From the IMG/VR virus record IMGVR_UViG_3300034198_018304, positions 1 to 39,616 of that record: DNA of 39,616 nt. One strand, given 5' to 3'. Position 1 is the first letter of the stretch. Every line of letters starts with the position of its first letter. The translations under genes and the position numbers were made by a program. This document shows, in pieces, positions 9,029 to 17,375 of the stretch. The notes beneath the pieces were generated by a model that did not search any database, was not told where the DNA came from, and saw nothing but the letters and a program-made list of their open reading frames with translations. The stretch comes from a virus.

Positions 9029-10899
9029 TGAAATTCATGGATACCATCGAAACCATCGCCGCACGAATTCAGATGTATCGCGATGCCTACTACAACGGCA
9101 CGCCCATGATCGAAGATGCCGTCTACGATGCCCTGGAGGATACACTTCGGGGTCTAGACCCGAACCACCCGTTACTTGCGCGGGTCGGCGCCCCGCCCAC
9201 CGGAGGCTGGAACAAGGTCGCGCACAAGTGCGCGATGGGCAGTCTGGCCAAGGCCCAGGAAGTGGGCGAGGTCGCCGCATGGTTGAAGAACGCCCCTGCC
9301 AAGGGCTACACCGTCATGGAGAAGATGGACGGGGCATCGGTCGCCCTGTTCTACGAGAACGGCGTATTTCGGCAGGCGTTGACTCGCGGCGACGGCGAAA
9401 CGGGCGAGGATATCACTCGCAATGTCATGCGTATGGATTTCCCGAAGACGATCAACGCCCCGTACACGGGCTGGATCCGTGGGGAGATCATGTTGACGCT
9501 CTCGGCGTTCAAGCGTCACTTTGCCGGGGCGAAGAATCCGCGAAACACGGCCAACGGGACCATGAAACGCCATGACGGGACTGGATGCGAGTATCTGACG
9601 ATCTACGTCTACGAATTCGACGCCGCGACCGGCAGCAAGCAGGACGTGCTCCAACTTGCCCGAAGTTTCGGGTTCAAGACGCCCGGTTACTGTTCTGCCC
9701 ACGATCTGACTCACATCAATGACATCTATCAGGGCTACTGTGAAGGTGCCCGTGCCGTTCTGAACTATGAGATCGACGGCCTCGTGATCGAAGTCGATGA
9801 CCGCATCACCCGGGACGATCTGGGTGTCACGGACGGTCGCCCCAAGGGAGCGATTGCCTACAAGTTCCCACATGACATGAAAGAGACGAAAATCCGTAAC
9901 GTGGTCTGGCAGACGGGCAAGACGGGTCGGGTGACACCCGTTGCCATGTTCGATACGGTGCGGCTCGCGGGCGCGGATGTTTCACAGGCGTCACTACACA
10001 ACGTAGGCTATATCCGTCGCCTGGGAGGTCTTCGGAGTGGTGACTTGATCATGGTGTCTCGACGAAACGACGTGATCCCGGCAGTCGAGTCTGTGATTGC
10101 GTCGTATGATGGGGATTTCTTCGCACATCCCGACGACTGCCCAAGCTGTGGCAGTCATCTGGATTTCGAGGGTGAGTATCTGGTCTGTCGTAACGAGGGT
10201 TGTTCCGCGCAGATTGCGGGTGGGATTCGTCGTTGGGTGGACAAGATCGGTGTCCTGCATGTCGGGGAAGGGCTGATTGACGCCCTTGTTGATCAGGGTC
10301 TTGTGCAAGACCCTGCGGACCTGTATGAACTGAGCCCTTCACAGATCGCGAATGTGGAACTGCCCGATGGCCGAGTGGTGGGCGAAGCGATTGCCGACCG
10401 TGCCGTCGCTAACCTGTCTCTCTGCATGAGGCTGGATCTGCACACGTTCGTCGGTTCGTTGGGCATCCCACTTTTCGGTCGGTCGATGGTCAAGGTTCTG
10501 GTCGAAGCCGGATATGACACCCTGGAGAAGCTGCGTGCGATGACTTTGGCAGACATGGCTGGCATTGCGGGTGTCGGCCCCACGAAGGGCAAGTCCTTCA
10601 TTGAAGGCATCGAAGCCCGTGGGGGTTTGATCGACCGTTTGCTCGACGTGGGGATCAAGATCAATATCCGCAGCACGACGGGGCCGATGGTCGGCAAGAG
10701 CATGTGCCTGACGGGTTTTCGGGATGCGACCTTGGAGAAGGCGTTTGAGGATGCGGGAGGTTCAGTCAAGTCCGGTGTCGGCAAGGGACTGACGTATCTC
10801 GTGGCCAAGGATGCCAATTCGGGGTCTTCCAAGTTGCAGAAGGCGCGGGATCTGGGTGTGACAGTCTTGTCGCCGAATGATATGCGAGCCTTGCTCTAA
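9028..10899 (+). CDS. ligA: NAD+-dependent DNA ligase (LigA)
   Basis: This 623-residue protein seals DNA nicks using NAD+. An N-terminal Ia-type segment contains YYNGTPMIEDAVYDAL. The nucleotidyltransferase active site is EKMDG with catalytic Lys99, followed by TRGDGETGEDIT, RGEI, YEIDGLVIEVDD (motif IV) and AYKFP (motif V). An OB domain (TGRVTPVA, SLHN, GD-x-I-x-x-RRNDVIP), a four-Cys zinc finger (Cys371, 374, 387, 392), helix-hairpin-helix repeats and a C-terminal BRCT domain (about 555-623) complete the standard order. The length is slightly below the usual 670 residues of bacterial enzymes. I chose ATG 9028, which overlaps the upstream stop by one base; TTG 9019 and ATG 9037 are alternatives. 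A strong hairpin follows the stop. Confidence 0.96.
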   Translation: MKFMDTIETIAARIQMYRDAYYNGTPMIEDAVYDALEDTLRGLDPNHPLLARVGAPPTGGWNKVAHKCAMGSLAKAQEVGEVAAWLKNAPAKGYTVMEKMDGASVALFYENGVFRQALTRGDGETGEDITRNVMRMDFPKTINAPYTGWIRGEIMLTLSAFKRHFAGAKNPRNTANGTMKRHDGTGCEYLTIYVYEFDAATGSKQDVLQLARSFGFKTPGYCSAHDLTHINDIYQGYCEGARAVLNYEIDGLVIEVDDRITRDDLGVTDGRPKGAIAYKFPHDMKETKIRNVVWQTGKTGRVTPVAMFDTVRLAGADVSQASLHNVGYIRRLGGLRSGDLIMVSRRNDVIPAVESVIASYDGDFFAHPDDCPSCGSHLDFEGEYLVCRNEGCSAQIAGGIRRWVDKIGVLHVGEGLIDALVDQGLVQDPADLYELSPSQIANVELPDGRVVGEAIADRAVANLSLCMRLDLHTFVGSLGIPLFGRSMVKVLVEAGYDTLEKLRAMTLADMAGIAGVGPTKGKSFIEGIEARGGLIDRLLDVGIKINIRSTTGPMVGKSMCLTGFRDATLEKAFEDAGGSVKSGVGKGLTYLVAKDANSGSSKLQKARDLGVTVLSPNDMRALL

Positions 10900-10930
10900 C
10901 TGCCCGTCCGTCTACATTAGGCCGCCTATC

Positions 10931-10966
10931 AGAAAGCCCCTGGCGCATATGCGCCAGGGGCTTTCT
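10931..10966 (+). terminator. Hairpin terminator after the ligase gene
   Basis: A perfect inverted repeat of 18 + 18 bases (left arm AGAAAGCCCCTGGCGCAT) lies 31 bases after the ligase stop. The stem is GC-rich at its core and ends in CTTTCT, so the U-tract is weak. It probably ends transcription of the WGR-ligase unit and insulates the late genes that follow. Confidence 0.8.
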
Positions 10967-11022
10967 GCGTTAATGCCCTCGACGTATCGCCACACTTGCG
11001 CAACCCCCACAGGGAACGGGAC

Positions 11023-12060
11023 ATGAAGATCGCTACAAGCATTTCTGTCGGGGATCGCGAGTCGCCACTAGAGGCGGACTCCGAAACGGACGTGCTCCAT
11101 ACGGGGGACGAGATCGGCAAGCGTTGTGAGATATCCCCGTTCGCTGGCGGGCAGCTTGTCAACCATGTAGGCAAAGGTGCCCGTATCACGGGGATCATCA
11201 AACGTCTTGGGCAGACGGTGGGTTATGAGATCCGAATCAACAATCGCACGGTCTTGGTGCCTCTTAAAGACGTGTTTGTTGGTCGGCAGGTACTAGAGGA
11301 CATCCAAGCACCTACGCTCTACACGCGGGCGATCCGGGAGGCTCTTTCGCACTGGAAGGTGCAACGTGATTATTGGGCGCCGGATTTGTCTGGTTTGGAG
11401 GCGCTCTGCTATGAACTCGCCACGGTGGCACCCTCTGCACACATTGTTGTAACGGATGGTGGTTGGAAGTTTCTGGTGCCTGAGCCGCTTGGTGGCCGTG
11501 TTGTTGTGGACTGTGCGGTTCGAGTCCACGGCAACATTTGGTCTATGACAGTGGCCATATATCCTGAGCGTGAGCCGACTCCGGATGCAAAGCCAATTTT
11601 GGATCATTGGGGTCGGGTATTTACGTGGGCACACACGATTGCGTCACAGTTTAAGGGTTTGCCGTGGGAGAAGGCGTTGGGGAACCTGAGCAAACGCGCA
11701 CAAGTTTCTGCAAAACTTTTGCGACCTTTACTGGCAGAGTCCTTGGCAACAGCTTTCGAGAAGCGGCAGGAGCTTTTTGGAGACGCCCCGAAAATTTACA
11801 ACAATGGTGTGAGCATCGGCATGTCGAAAATCCGACTCTTGCCGATGACCGTTGGGTTGACGGAGCAGCCGAGTGATCGTCGACCGTACACCGTCATTTC
11901 GATATCGCCTGACGCCTGCAAGACGCGGGATGCAATGCGGGATGTGATCCTACATGAGTGCGTCCATTTGGCGTTGGCCGTTCGTGGTGGAGACCCACAC
12001 AACGGCGACTTCCACAAACTAGCAGATGCTCTAGGGCTGCCAGAGAAACACCAACACTAA
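11023..12060 (+). CDS. Zincin-type metallopeptidase-like protein (SprT-like ending)
   Basis: This 345-residue protein has the zinc-binding helix HECVH (residues 311-315) preceded by RDVIL, and GDPHNGDFHKLADALGLP about 10 residues later. That arrangement resembles SprT-like and related zincins, in which a third His or Asp downstream completes the site. The preceding 300 residues are not recognised; a beta-rich segment near residues 50-95 (GARITGIIKRLG, NNRTVLVPLKDV) could be an SH3-like barrel. ATG 11023 is preferred over an in-frame TTG at 10996 because AGGGAACGGG lies just upstream of it. It opens the late gene block, with the next gene 12 bases on. Its role (virion maturation, lysis or host-protein cleavage) cannot be told from the sequence. 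Confidence 0.6.
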   Translation: MKIATSISVGDRESPLEADSETDVLHTGDEIGKRCEISPFAGGQLVNHVGKGARITGIIKRLGQTVGYEIRINNRTVLVPLKDVFVGRQVLEDIQAPTLYTRAIREALSHWKVQRDYWAPDLSGLEALCYELATVAPSAHIVVTDGGWKFLVPEPLGGRVVVDCAVRVHGNIWSMTVAIYPEREPTPDAKPILDHWGRVFTWAHTIASQFKGLPWEKALGNLSKRAQVSAKLLRPLLAESLATAFEKRQELFGDAPKIYNNGVSIGMSKIRLLPMTVGLTEQPSDRRPYTVISISPDACKTRDAMRDVILHECVHLALAVRGGDPHNGDFHKLADALGLPEKHQH

Positions 12061-12072
12061 ATAGGAACAAGC

Positions 12073-13044
12073 ATGTCCACACTACAAAATCATGTCCACA
12101 CCGCTCGGTACTCACCACCGAAAGAAGACAAGGCACATAACCAGGATTTAGAGGAACAAGCAAAGCAGGAGAATCGTGATTGGGCCGATAAGAAGGAGAC
12201 GAAGCGCCTTCGGGGGGTTATCACGGACAACTTGATTGACAATCTGAAGCGCACGAATCCAAAGGCGCATAAGAATTTCGAGGCCCTGCAAGATGCGGAG
12301 GGGTATCTCAAAGAGGTGAACCGTGAGATCCACCGAATTGATTTCTCGCTCAAGTATGAGAAAGACGAGAGGAAGAAGAAGGGTCTAAATGCAGACCTGT
12401 CGGATCTCAAGAAGCAAAAGACGAAGTACGAATCGAAGTACGAGACCCTGGCGGGTGATGACTCGCTGAGTGATATTCTATCGGATATCAAAAAGGTCCA
12501 ATCGGCATCTTTGGGGGAGCTTCAAGAGACTGAAGGCAAGAGCAAGAGTAAGGGCGAAGGCAAAGACAAAGAGAAGGCGACAGAGAGCGCCAAGATCGAA
12601 TTCAAAACATACAAGGAAGAACATCCTGCCACTAAGAAGACGTGGAAGGATTTTCTGCCAACATGGCTTGGTGGTACAAAGAAAGAGGCAGCGTTGACGC
12701 GAGGCGCTCTAATCCGCGTAGCCGCGCAGATGCCCAAGGGCAACCATCATCGAAGGACTATTTTGGCCATGTTGAATGAGCGTGACTTTGCCGTGACGAT
12801 TGCCCATATCGGGGCGTTGACGGAAGACAACGAGCATACAAAAGCGACTCTGGCGCTTGCGGGATTGCTCAATCTCCGTAAAGAGTGGCGTGTTCTTGTA
12901 GCCCTACTCAAAATCCACGAGGAACTTGGGTATATGCCCGAAGAACTGATCACTTTCCGTGACTCTGTTCTTCGGGACATGCTTGGAGTTGCAAAAACCA
13001 AGCTGACGCCTGCGCAGTACGCCAGTCTAGCTGCGCAGTTCTAA
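12073..13044 (+). CDS. Charged coiled-coil protein of unknown function with a C-terminal LIRVA motif
   Basis: This 323-residue protein begins with AGGA seven bases upstream of its ATG. Residues 25-190 are extremely rich in Lys, Glu, Asp and Arg and form likely coiled coils with a KSKGEGKDKEKATE linker. A conserved-looking C-terminal part starts at ALIRVAAQMPKGNHHRRTIL and continues with amphipathic helices. The ALIRVA-x-x-(M/L)P-x-G-x-x-x-R-x-x-IL element recurs at the N-terminus of the product of 18968-19837. I do not recognise the protein. Its position among virion-type genes suggests a structural or ejected protein, but that is inference. Confidence 0.7.
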   Translation: MSTLQNHVHTARYSPPKEDKAHNQDLEEQAKQENRDWADKKETKRLRGVITDNLIDNLKRTNPKAHKNFEALQDAEGYLKEVNREIHRIDFSLKYEKDERKKKGLNADLSDLKKQKTKYESKYETLAGDDSLSDILSDIKKVQSASLGELQETEGKSKSKGEGKDKEKATESAKIEFKTYKEEHPATKKTWKDFLPTWLGGTKKEAALTRGALIRVAAQMPKGNHHRRTILAMLNERDFAVTIAHIGALTEDNEHTKATLALAGLLNLRKEWRVLVALLKIHEELGYMPEELITFRDSVLRDMLGVAKTKLTPAQYASLAAQF

Positions 13045-13080
13045 GCCTAATACCCCGGCTATTTTCAGGCCATCTTTACG

Positions 13081-15171
13081 ATGGCCTGGAACCCCACACA
13101 AGATTGGCCTTACCCACCAGCTAACGTCACGGCCATGTCGGCATTTACCGGCACGGACGTAGACCTTCGATGGGATGACCCGGCGACGCTGAATACCGGG
13201 CCGGCAAACCCATCTACGCGGGCTGCGGTGACCATCACGGTCGCAGGTAGCCCTGCGACCCTTCAGTCGGCTATCGGTGGCATCACGGTCGTATCGTCCC
13301 CTTTGCCGATTGGATCTACGCTGACGATTGGTGGGGAGGTTTTGACTTGCGTTGCGGGAGCCCCGGCCAACCCTGATGAGTTCGACGGTTCGAGTTTGGA
13401 TCGAGCAACCGTCGCAGCGAACATTGTGTCGGCGATAAATTTGGGAAGCGTGGCAACATGGGGCATCGCCACGGCTGTTGTCGCCGCAAATGTGATAACG
13501 CTTACCGCAGGGTTGGCCGGGGCTGAGGGCAATACGATTGCGATGTCCTCATCTTCATTGGACCTGGCGATCACGGCTTTCACAGGGGGCCGTGATCCCA
13601 GCACTTTGACCGTTGGCGGTCAGGTCTTGGTTGCGGTGCCGACCAGGACTGCGGGCGGCATGAACTTTGGTGTTGGGCCGACAAATTTTGATACGGCGGC
13701 CAGTATCGCTGCCGCAATCAACGACCACACGAACACTGTAGGTTTTGTTTCGGCGCGCATCGTGGACGGGGATCGGGTTGTCCTATCTGCATTCCGTGAC
13801 GGCACGATGGGGAATGGTATCACGGTCACGACGACCTCCAGTGCCTTGACGTTATCAAATGGCCAGACAACAGGTGGGTCAGGTGTCCCTTGCACGGGGA
13901 AATCCAACTCCGCTTGGACTATTGTCGGAGTCAATATTTACAGGTCGGACACGGGGGAGCGTGGCCCATATATTCGCGTTAACAAGATCCCTCTGGGAAC
14001 ATTGTTCTATCGTGACCGGACGGATATCCGTCGAGTCTACGATGAGGTTGTCGCGTGGAGCGGTTCATGGATTTATCGTGGGGGCGCCCCCAATGATCCA
14101 ATTTGGCGTTTTCGGACGCATTTTAGACCTGTGGTCAAAGCCACGGGCAACGCGATAGCAGCGAATTCATCGAATGATGTAGAAGTTTTTGTTGATGGTG
14201 TGCGGATGCCGCTGGCTGAGGTGTTCGGCCCAACAGGCGAGATTGATCTGAATCTGGCGCCGGTCTGGAATCCGGCAACGGAGAATTTGTCCACACCACC
14301 CACACCGACCGAGAATTCATTGGTCACTGTGAATTACTACTATGGTCGTGGGAACGTCTTGACGATGGGGCCTGATTTACGCCCCAAGGTTTTCTATCGG
14401 ATGACGACAGTGGCGATTGACCCTACGGGTACAACGCCATCGGGACTAATCGAAACGCCGCTTGAATACTGCGAGCCTGTTACACCATTCAACTCGGAAA
14501 CGCTGGATTATATCTGGCGTGAGGCAATTCGACGTAACAGATTCATTCTTGAACAAGGTGGCGAACGGGTAAAGCTGTTCATTCGCAAAATTACCGGGGT
14601 TCCTTGTGCCTGTGTGTGGGATGCCCGTTTACGTGAATACATGGGCCAGCCTTTGAACGATTGCCGGTCATGTTACGGCGTGGGATGGCTGGCGGGCTAC
14701 GAGGGGCCGATTGATATCATCATTGGTCCGGATGATTCCGAGCGTCGGGTGACGCAGACTCCGAATGGTCGTAGGTTGGAGAATACCTATGAGGTCTGGA
14801 TAGGACCGACGCCGATGGTGTCCCAGCGAGACTTCATCGTTAAACAAAATGGCGAACGGTTTTCGATTGGGCCTGTAAGAAGAACGCAAGTGCGCGGATT
14901 GACTTTGCAGCAGGCATTTCAGATTGGATACCTGCCTGAGACGGACATCAGGTATCAAGTCCCGATGGCGGATCTGGAACGGCTGGCATGGCCTGAGACG
15001 CGGTACACCCGGCCTGAAGATTCGCCCTGTGCGGATGCCCCGCCATATCCTGTGGGCTATGATTATCAGGCATCCCCGATGGGAACCGAAGTGGCCAAGG
15101 TGCCGGACGGGCGTGAAATTCGGGGCCGAACCCCCGTTTTTGCAAATCTGACGTATGGCGGTAATGGATAA
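13081..15171 (+). CDS. Large virion structural protein with duplicated beta domain and a four-Cys cluster
   Basis: This 696-residue protein has two tandem copies of a roughly 90-residue beta-rich unit (about residues 75-165 and 165-255). Both start with TLTIGGEVL or TLTVGGQVL, carry an A-x-x-A-x-x-IAAAIN-type helix and end with a GA-x-GN-x-I segment. This unit is common in phage tail and neck structural proteins. The middle part contains Ig-like strands, and the C-terminal third has CACVWD, then 15 residues, then CRSC, a probable metal site. The following gene resembles tail-completion proteins, so a head-to-tail or baseplate role is plausible. ATG 13081 lacks an obvious Shine-Dalgarno sequence. 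Confidence 0.65.
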   Translation: MAWNPTQDWPYPPANVTAMSAFTGTDVDLRWDDPATLNTGPANPSTRAAVTITVAGSPATLQSAIGGITVVSSPLPIGSTLTIGGEVLTCVAGAPANPDEFDGSSLDRATVAANIVSAINLGSVATWGIATAVVAANVITLTAGLAGAEGNTIAMSSSSLDLAITAFTGGRDPSTLTVGGQVLVAVPTRTAGGMNFGVGPTNFDTAASIAAAINDHTNTVGFVSARIVDGDRVVLSAFRDGTMGNGITVTTTSSALTLSNGQTTGGSGVPCTGKSNSAWTIVGVNIYRSDTGERGPYIRVNKIPLGTLFYRDRTDIRRVYDEVVAWSGSWIYRGGAPNDPIWRFRTHFRPVVKATGNAIAANSSNDVEVFVDGVRMPLAEVFGPTGEIDLNLAPVWNPATENLSTPPTPTENSLVTVNYYYGRGNVLTMGPDLRPKVFYRMTTVAIDPTGTTPSGLIETPLEYCEPVTPFNSETLDYIWREAIRRNRFILEQGGERVKLFIRKITGVPCACVWDARLREYMGQPLNDCRSCYGVGWLAGYEGPIDIIIGPDDSERRVTQTPNGRRLENTYEVWIGPTPMVSQRDFIVKQNGERFSIGPVRRTQVRGLTLQQAFQIGYLPETDIRYQVPMADLERLAWPETRYTRPEDSPCADAPPYPVGYDYQASPMGTEVAKVPDGREIRGRTPVFANLTYGGNG

Positions 15172-15174
15172 GAG

Positions 15175-15708
15175 ATGCCGCTTCGTGCTGCCAAATCGGA
15201 GAAGTCGTTTGTGCATATAGGGGGCGGTGTGTATGCCCCGAACGCACGTCTGATGGAAGTCGCGGCGAAGATCATCCTTGATGCGGTGAAGAAAGAAGCT
15301 GCGCTGGACATGGCCAAAGTAGGGGCGGTGTCAAAAAGCCAAGGGAAACCTGTGAGCTTGCCCCGAACGAGTGAATTCCTGGATTCGTTCAGCTACAAGA
15401 TCGAACGTAATGAGGTCGAAGTGCTATCAAGCTGGCCTATGTTTGAGCAGCACATCGAGGGTCGTGGCCCCTATCCGATGACGTGGCTTACGCAAGCCGA
15501 AGGCGTGACCGTAGTCCCGATGATCACCTCAACTGGCATCACGATTATGCGAATGGCTCCGTTGGACCGGGGTTCCGCCTGGATTCATCCAGGATTTTTG
15601 AGGTATACATTTCTCCAACGGGGACTCGATAAAGGGACAGACAAAGCTATAAGCTGGCTTCTTGAAGAAGCGGGCGGAGACTTTGTCTGCATGACACTCG
15701 AAAAATGA
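15175..15708 (+). CDS. Putative tail-completion / neck protein (HK97-gp10-like)
   Basis: This 177-residue protein begins three bases after the previous stop. It has an N-terminal helix region with Lys- and Ala-rich segments (VAAKIILDAVKKEA), a central beta section (SYKIERNEVEVLSSWPMFEQHIEGR) and an IHPGFLRYTFLQRGLDKG segment. The pattern of a helix, a sheet and an HPG-x-x-R ending is typical of small tail-completion proteins of the gp10/gpZ type. It sits directly after a large structural protein and overlaps the next gene by four bases (ATGA). Sequence conservation in this family is low, so this is a moderate call. Confidence 0.45.
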   Translation: MPLRAAKSEKSFVHIGGGVYAPNARLMEVAAKIILDAVKKEAALDMAKVGAVSKSQGKPVSLPRTSEFLDSFSYKIERNEVEVLSSWPMFEQHIEGRGPYPMTWLTQAEGVTVVPMITSTGITIMRMAPLDRGSAWIHPGFLRYTFLQRGLDKGTDKAISWLLEEAGGDFVCMTLEK

Positions 15709-16343
15709 AACAAATTCAAATCACACTTGGATATGGTCGGGTGCTTCCAGTCCACATCCCGGACTTGGATGTCACTGTGCGATTGGGAGAGACACATCTG
15801 ATAGATGAGGTCCGAGCCCGAAACTCGCTTTGTATGACCACGCTTATGCAAACGGGTCACATTCGGGTATCTTATAGGCGGAGTGATGAGACAAAAATGG
15901 CAACAATCGCAACAAAGCCGAGTGTACATTCTGTCGTGCAATCCCGGCCTTCGAGTCAGCCTTTGTCACACGCACCAAAGCCAACCCCACAGGCTCCTTC
16001 CGTGGATGTGGACAAGATAGCCGCAGCAGTTGCCGTGGCCGTGGCGTCACAACAAGCCGCCCAGCCTGCCGCCCTTGAAGCCATGATTGAGCGAGCCGTT
16101 GAAAGCGCCCTTTCACGGGCAAGATTAGCAGCACCCGGCAGTGCGTCTATCAACGCCAACAGGGACGACTTGATGCACACAGATCCAGTGTATATACCAA
16201 CAAATATTGTTGGGGATGCACCTGTAGAGATCAAGACGACTGCTGGTGTTTCCGATGCGGCGAGCCTGCATGATGCAGCGAAGGCGCTCAAATCTGTCAA
16301 TCGACCCAAGCGAGTAAAGAAGCAAGACCATGGCGAAGAGTAA
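15705..16343 (+). CDS. Hypothetical protein with N-terminal beta domain and Ala/Pro-rich linker
   Basis: This 212-residue protein starts within the upstream stop codon. Residues 1-60 form a compact beta-type domain. This is followed by a Pro/Ser/Gln-rich linker (about 70-100), an Ala-rich helix (about 103-145) and a Lys/Arg-rich C-terminus. The 3' end overlaps the actin-like gene by 14 bases, so production of the two proteins is probably linked. I do not recognise a family. Its position between a tail-completion candidate and the actin-like protein leaves both a virion protein and a partner of the filament open. Confidence 0.6.
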   Translation: MKQIQITLGYGRVLPVHIPDLDVTVRLGETHLIDEVRARNSLCMTTLMQTGHIRVSYRRSDETKMATIATKPSVHSVVQSRPSSQPLSHAPKPTPQAPSVDVDKIAAAVAVAVASQQAAQPAALEAMIERAVESALSRARLAAPGSASINANRDDLMHTDPVYIPTNIVGDAPVEIKTTAGVSDAASLHDAAKALKSVNRPKRVKKQDHGEE

Positions 16344-17343
16344 CACTGTTTCTCGGGGCATCGGCGCAGACATCGGGACAATGAATGTCGTGTCTGCACG
16401 CATGTCCGATGACGGCCAAATCAAAACGGCCCGGATTCGAGATGCCTTTATCGATCTGGAAGCTGGGGCGAAGAAAATGCTCAAGCTCTCTGGTGTCGAT
16501 TTTATCGACCAAGGCGACGAAGGCATTGTTGTCATTGGGGACGCTGCCATGGAGATGGCAACGGTCTTCGGAAGGGAATTGCGGCGTCCGCTGTCCCGGG
16601 GCTTGATTGCAGCCGGTGAAATTGACGCTCTAAAAGTCCTCGGCGTCATTGTCAAAGGGGTTTTAGGTCCGCCGAAGGAACCCAATGAGATTTGTTACTT
16701 TTGTGTGCCTGCGGCTCCAGTTGACGAAGCTCGTGATGTCGTCTATCACCGGGGCGTGCTGGAACGTATTGTGACTGAGTGCGGCTATGACGCTGTGGCA
16801 ACAAACGAAGCCATGGCAATCATCTTCTCGGAGGCAGCAAAAGAGAACTTCACTGCCATCGGTGCGAGCTTCGGATCTGGCATGACCAATATCGCGCTCG
16901 CCATCAATGGCGTCGAGGGCATGGCTTTCTCTTGCGCCAAGGGTGGTGATTGGCTGGATGCTGGCGCTGCCAAAGCAGTCGGATCAACGGCATCCCGCAT
17001 CTGCGCAATCAAAGAGCGGGGGATCGACCTCATGGCGCCTAAGAACCGTGAGGAAGAGGCTCTGGTACTCTACTACAAGAGCCTGATCGAATACGTGATC
17101 GACCAAATCGCACGAGAGTTTGACCGCAATCGGGAGAAGTTCGCGCTGCCCCGTGAAATCCCGATTATCGTCTCGGGTGGGACATCTATGGCCGGTGGTT
17201 TTCTGGCCCTTTTCCAGAAAGTCTTTGACCGCAAAAAGAAGCGGTTTCCGATCCAGATCAGCGAGATACGGGCCGCCAGTGATCCGCTCAATGCTGTGGC
17301 TAATGGGCTTCTCGTCCTTGCTCGGCAAGAGTACGAGGACTGA
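16330..17343 (+). CDS. Actin-like ATPase (ParM/MreB superfamily)
   Basis: This 337-residue protein has the ordered actin-fold motifs. Phosphate-1 is GADIGTMNV (Asp14-Thr17). A connecting helix contains TNEAMAIIFSEA (Glu160 region). Phosphate-2 is GASFGSGMTNIAL (178-190), and the adenosine-binding loop is IIVSGGTSMAGGF (279-291). The length matches ParM and MreB. Proteins of this fold bind ATP and assemble into filaments that move or position DNA, or they act as Hsp70-type ATPases; no Hsp70 substrate domain is present. In phosphate-2 the usual acidic residue is Ser180 (normally V-D-x-G-G-G-T-T-D), so hydrolysis may be altered. It lies among virion-type genes and overlaps the upstream gene by 14 bases. 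The actin fold is confident; its role is unknown. Confidence 0.85.
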   Translation: MAKSNTVSRGIGADIGTMNVVSARMSDDGQIKTARIRDAFIDLEAGAKKMLKLSGVDFIDQGDEGIVVIGDAAMEMATVFGRELRRPLSRGLIAAGEIDALKVLGVIVKGVLGPPKEPNEICYFCVPAAPVDEARDVVYHRGVLERIVTECGYDAVATNEAMAIIFSEAAKENFTAIGASFGSGMTNIALAINGVEGMAFSCAKGGDWLDAGAAKAVGSTASRICAIKERGIDLMAPKNREEEALVLYYKSLIEYVIDQIAREFDRNREKFALPREIPIIVSGGTSMAGGFLALFQKVFDRKKKRFPIQISEIRAASDPLNAVANGLLVLARQEYED

Positions 17344-17375
17344 CACTAGCTCGATTATCCCATCGATGCTGTACC

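Noticed and set aside
9172-9873. 233-residue - strand ORF inside ligA
   Set aside because: It lies wholly opposite a complete LigA with all catalytic motifs.
10961-10989. Possible promoter, CTTTCT-N15-ACGTATCG, before the gene at 11023
   Set aside because: The spacing fits but both boxes match poorly and the first overlaps the terminator stem. It is kept only as a weak lead.
13037-13065. Possible promoter, AGTTCT-N15-GCTATTTT, before the gene at 13081
   Set aside because: The first box is good and the spacing right, but the second box lacks the CGTT core. It may be a degenerate late version; not counted among the nine.
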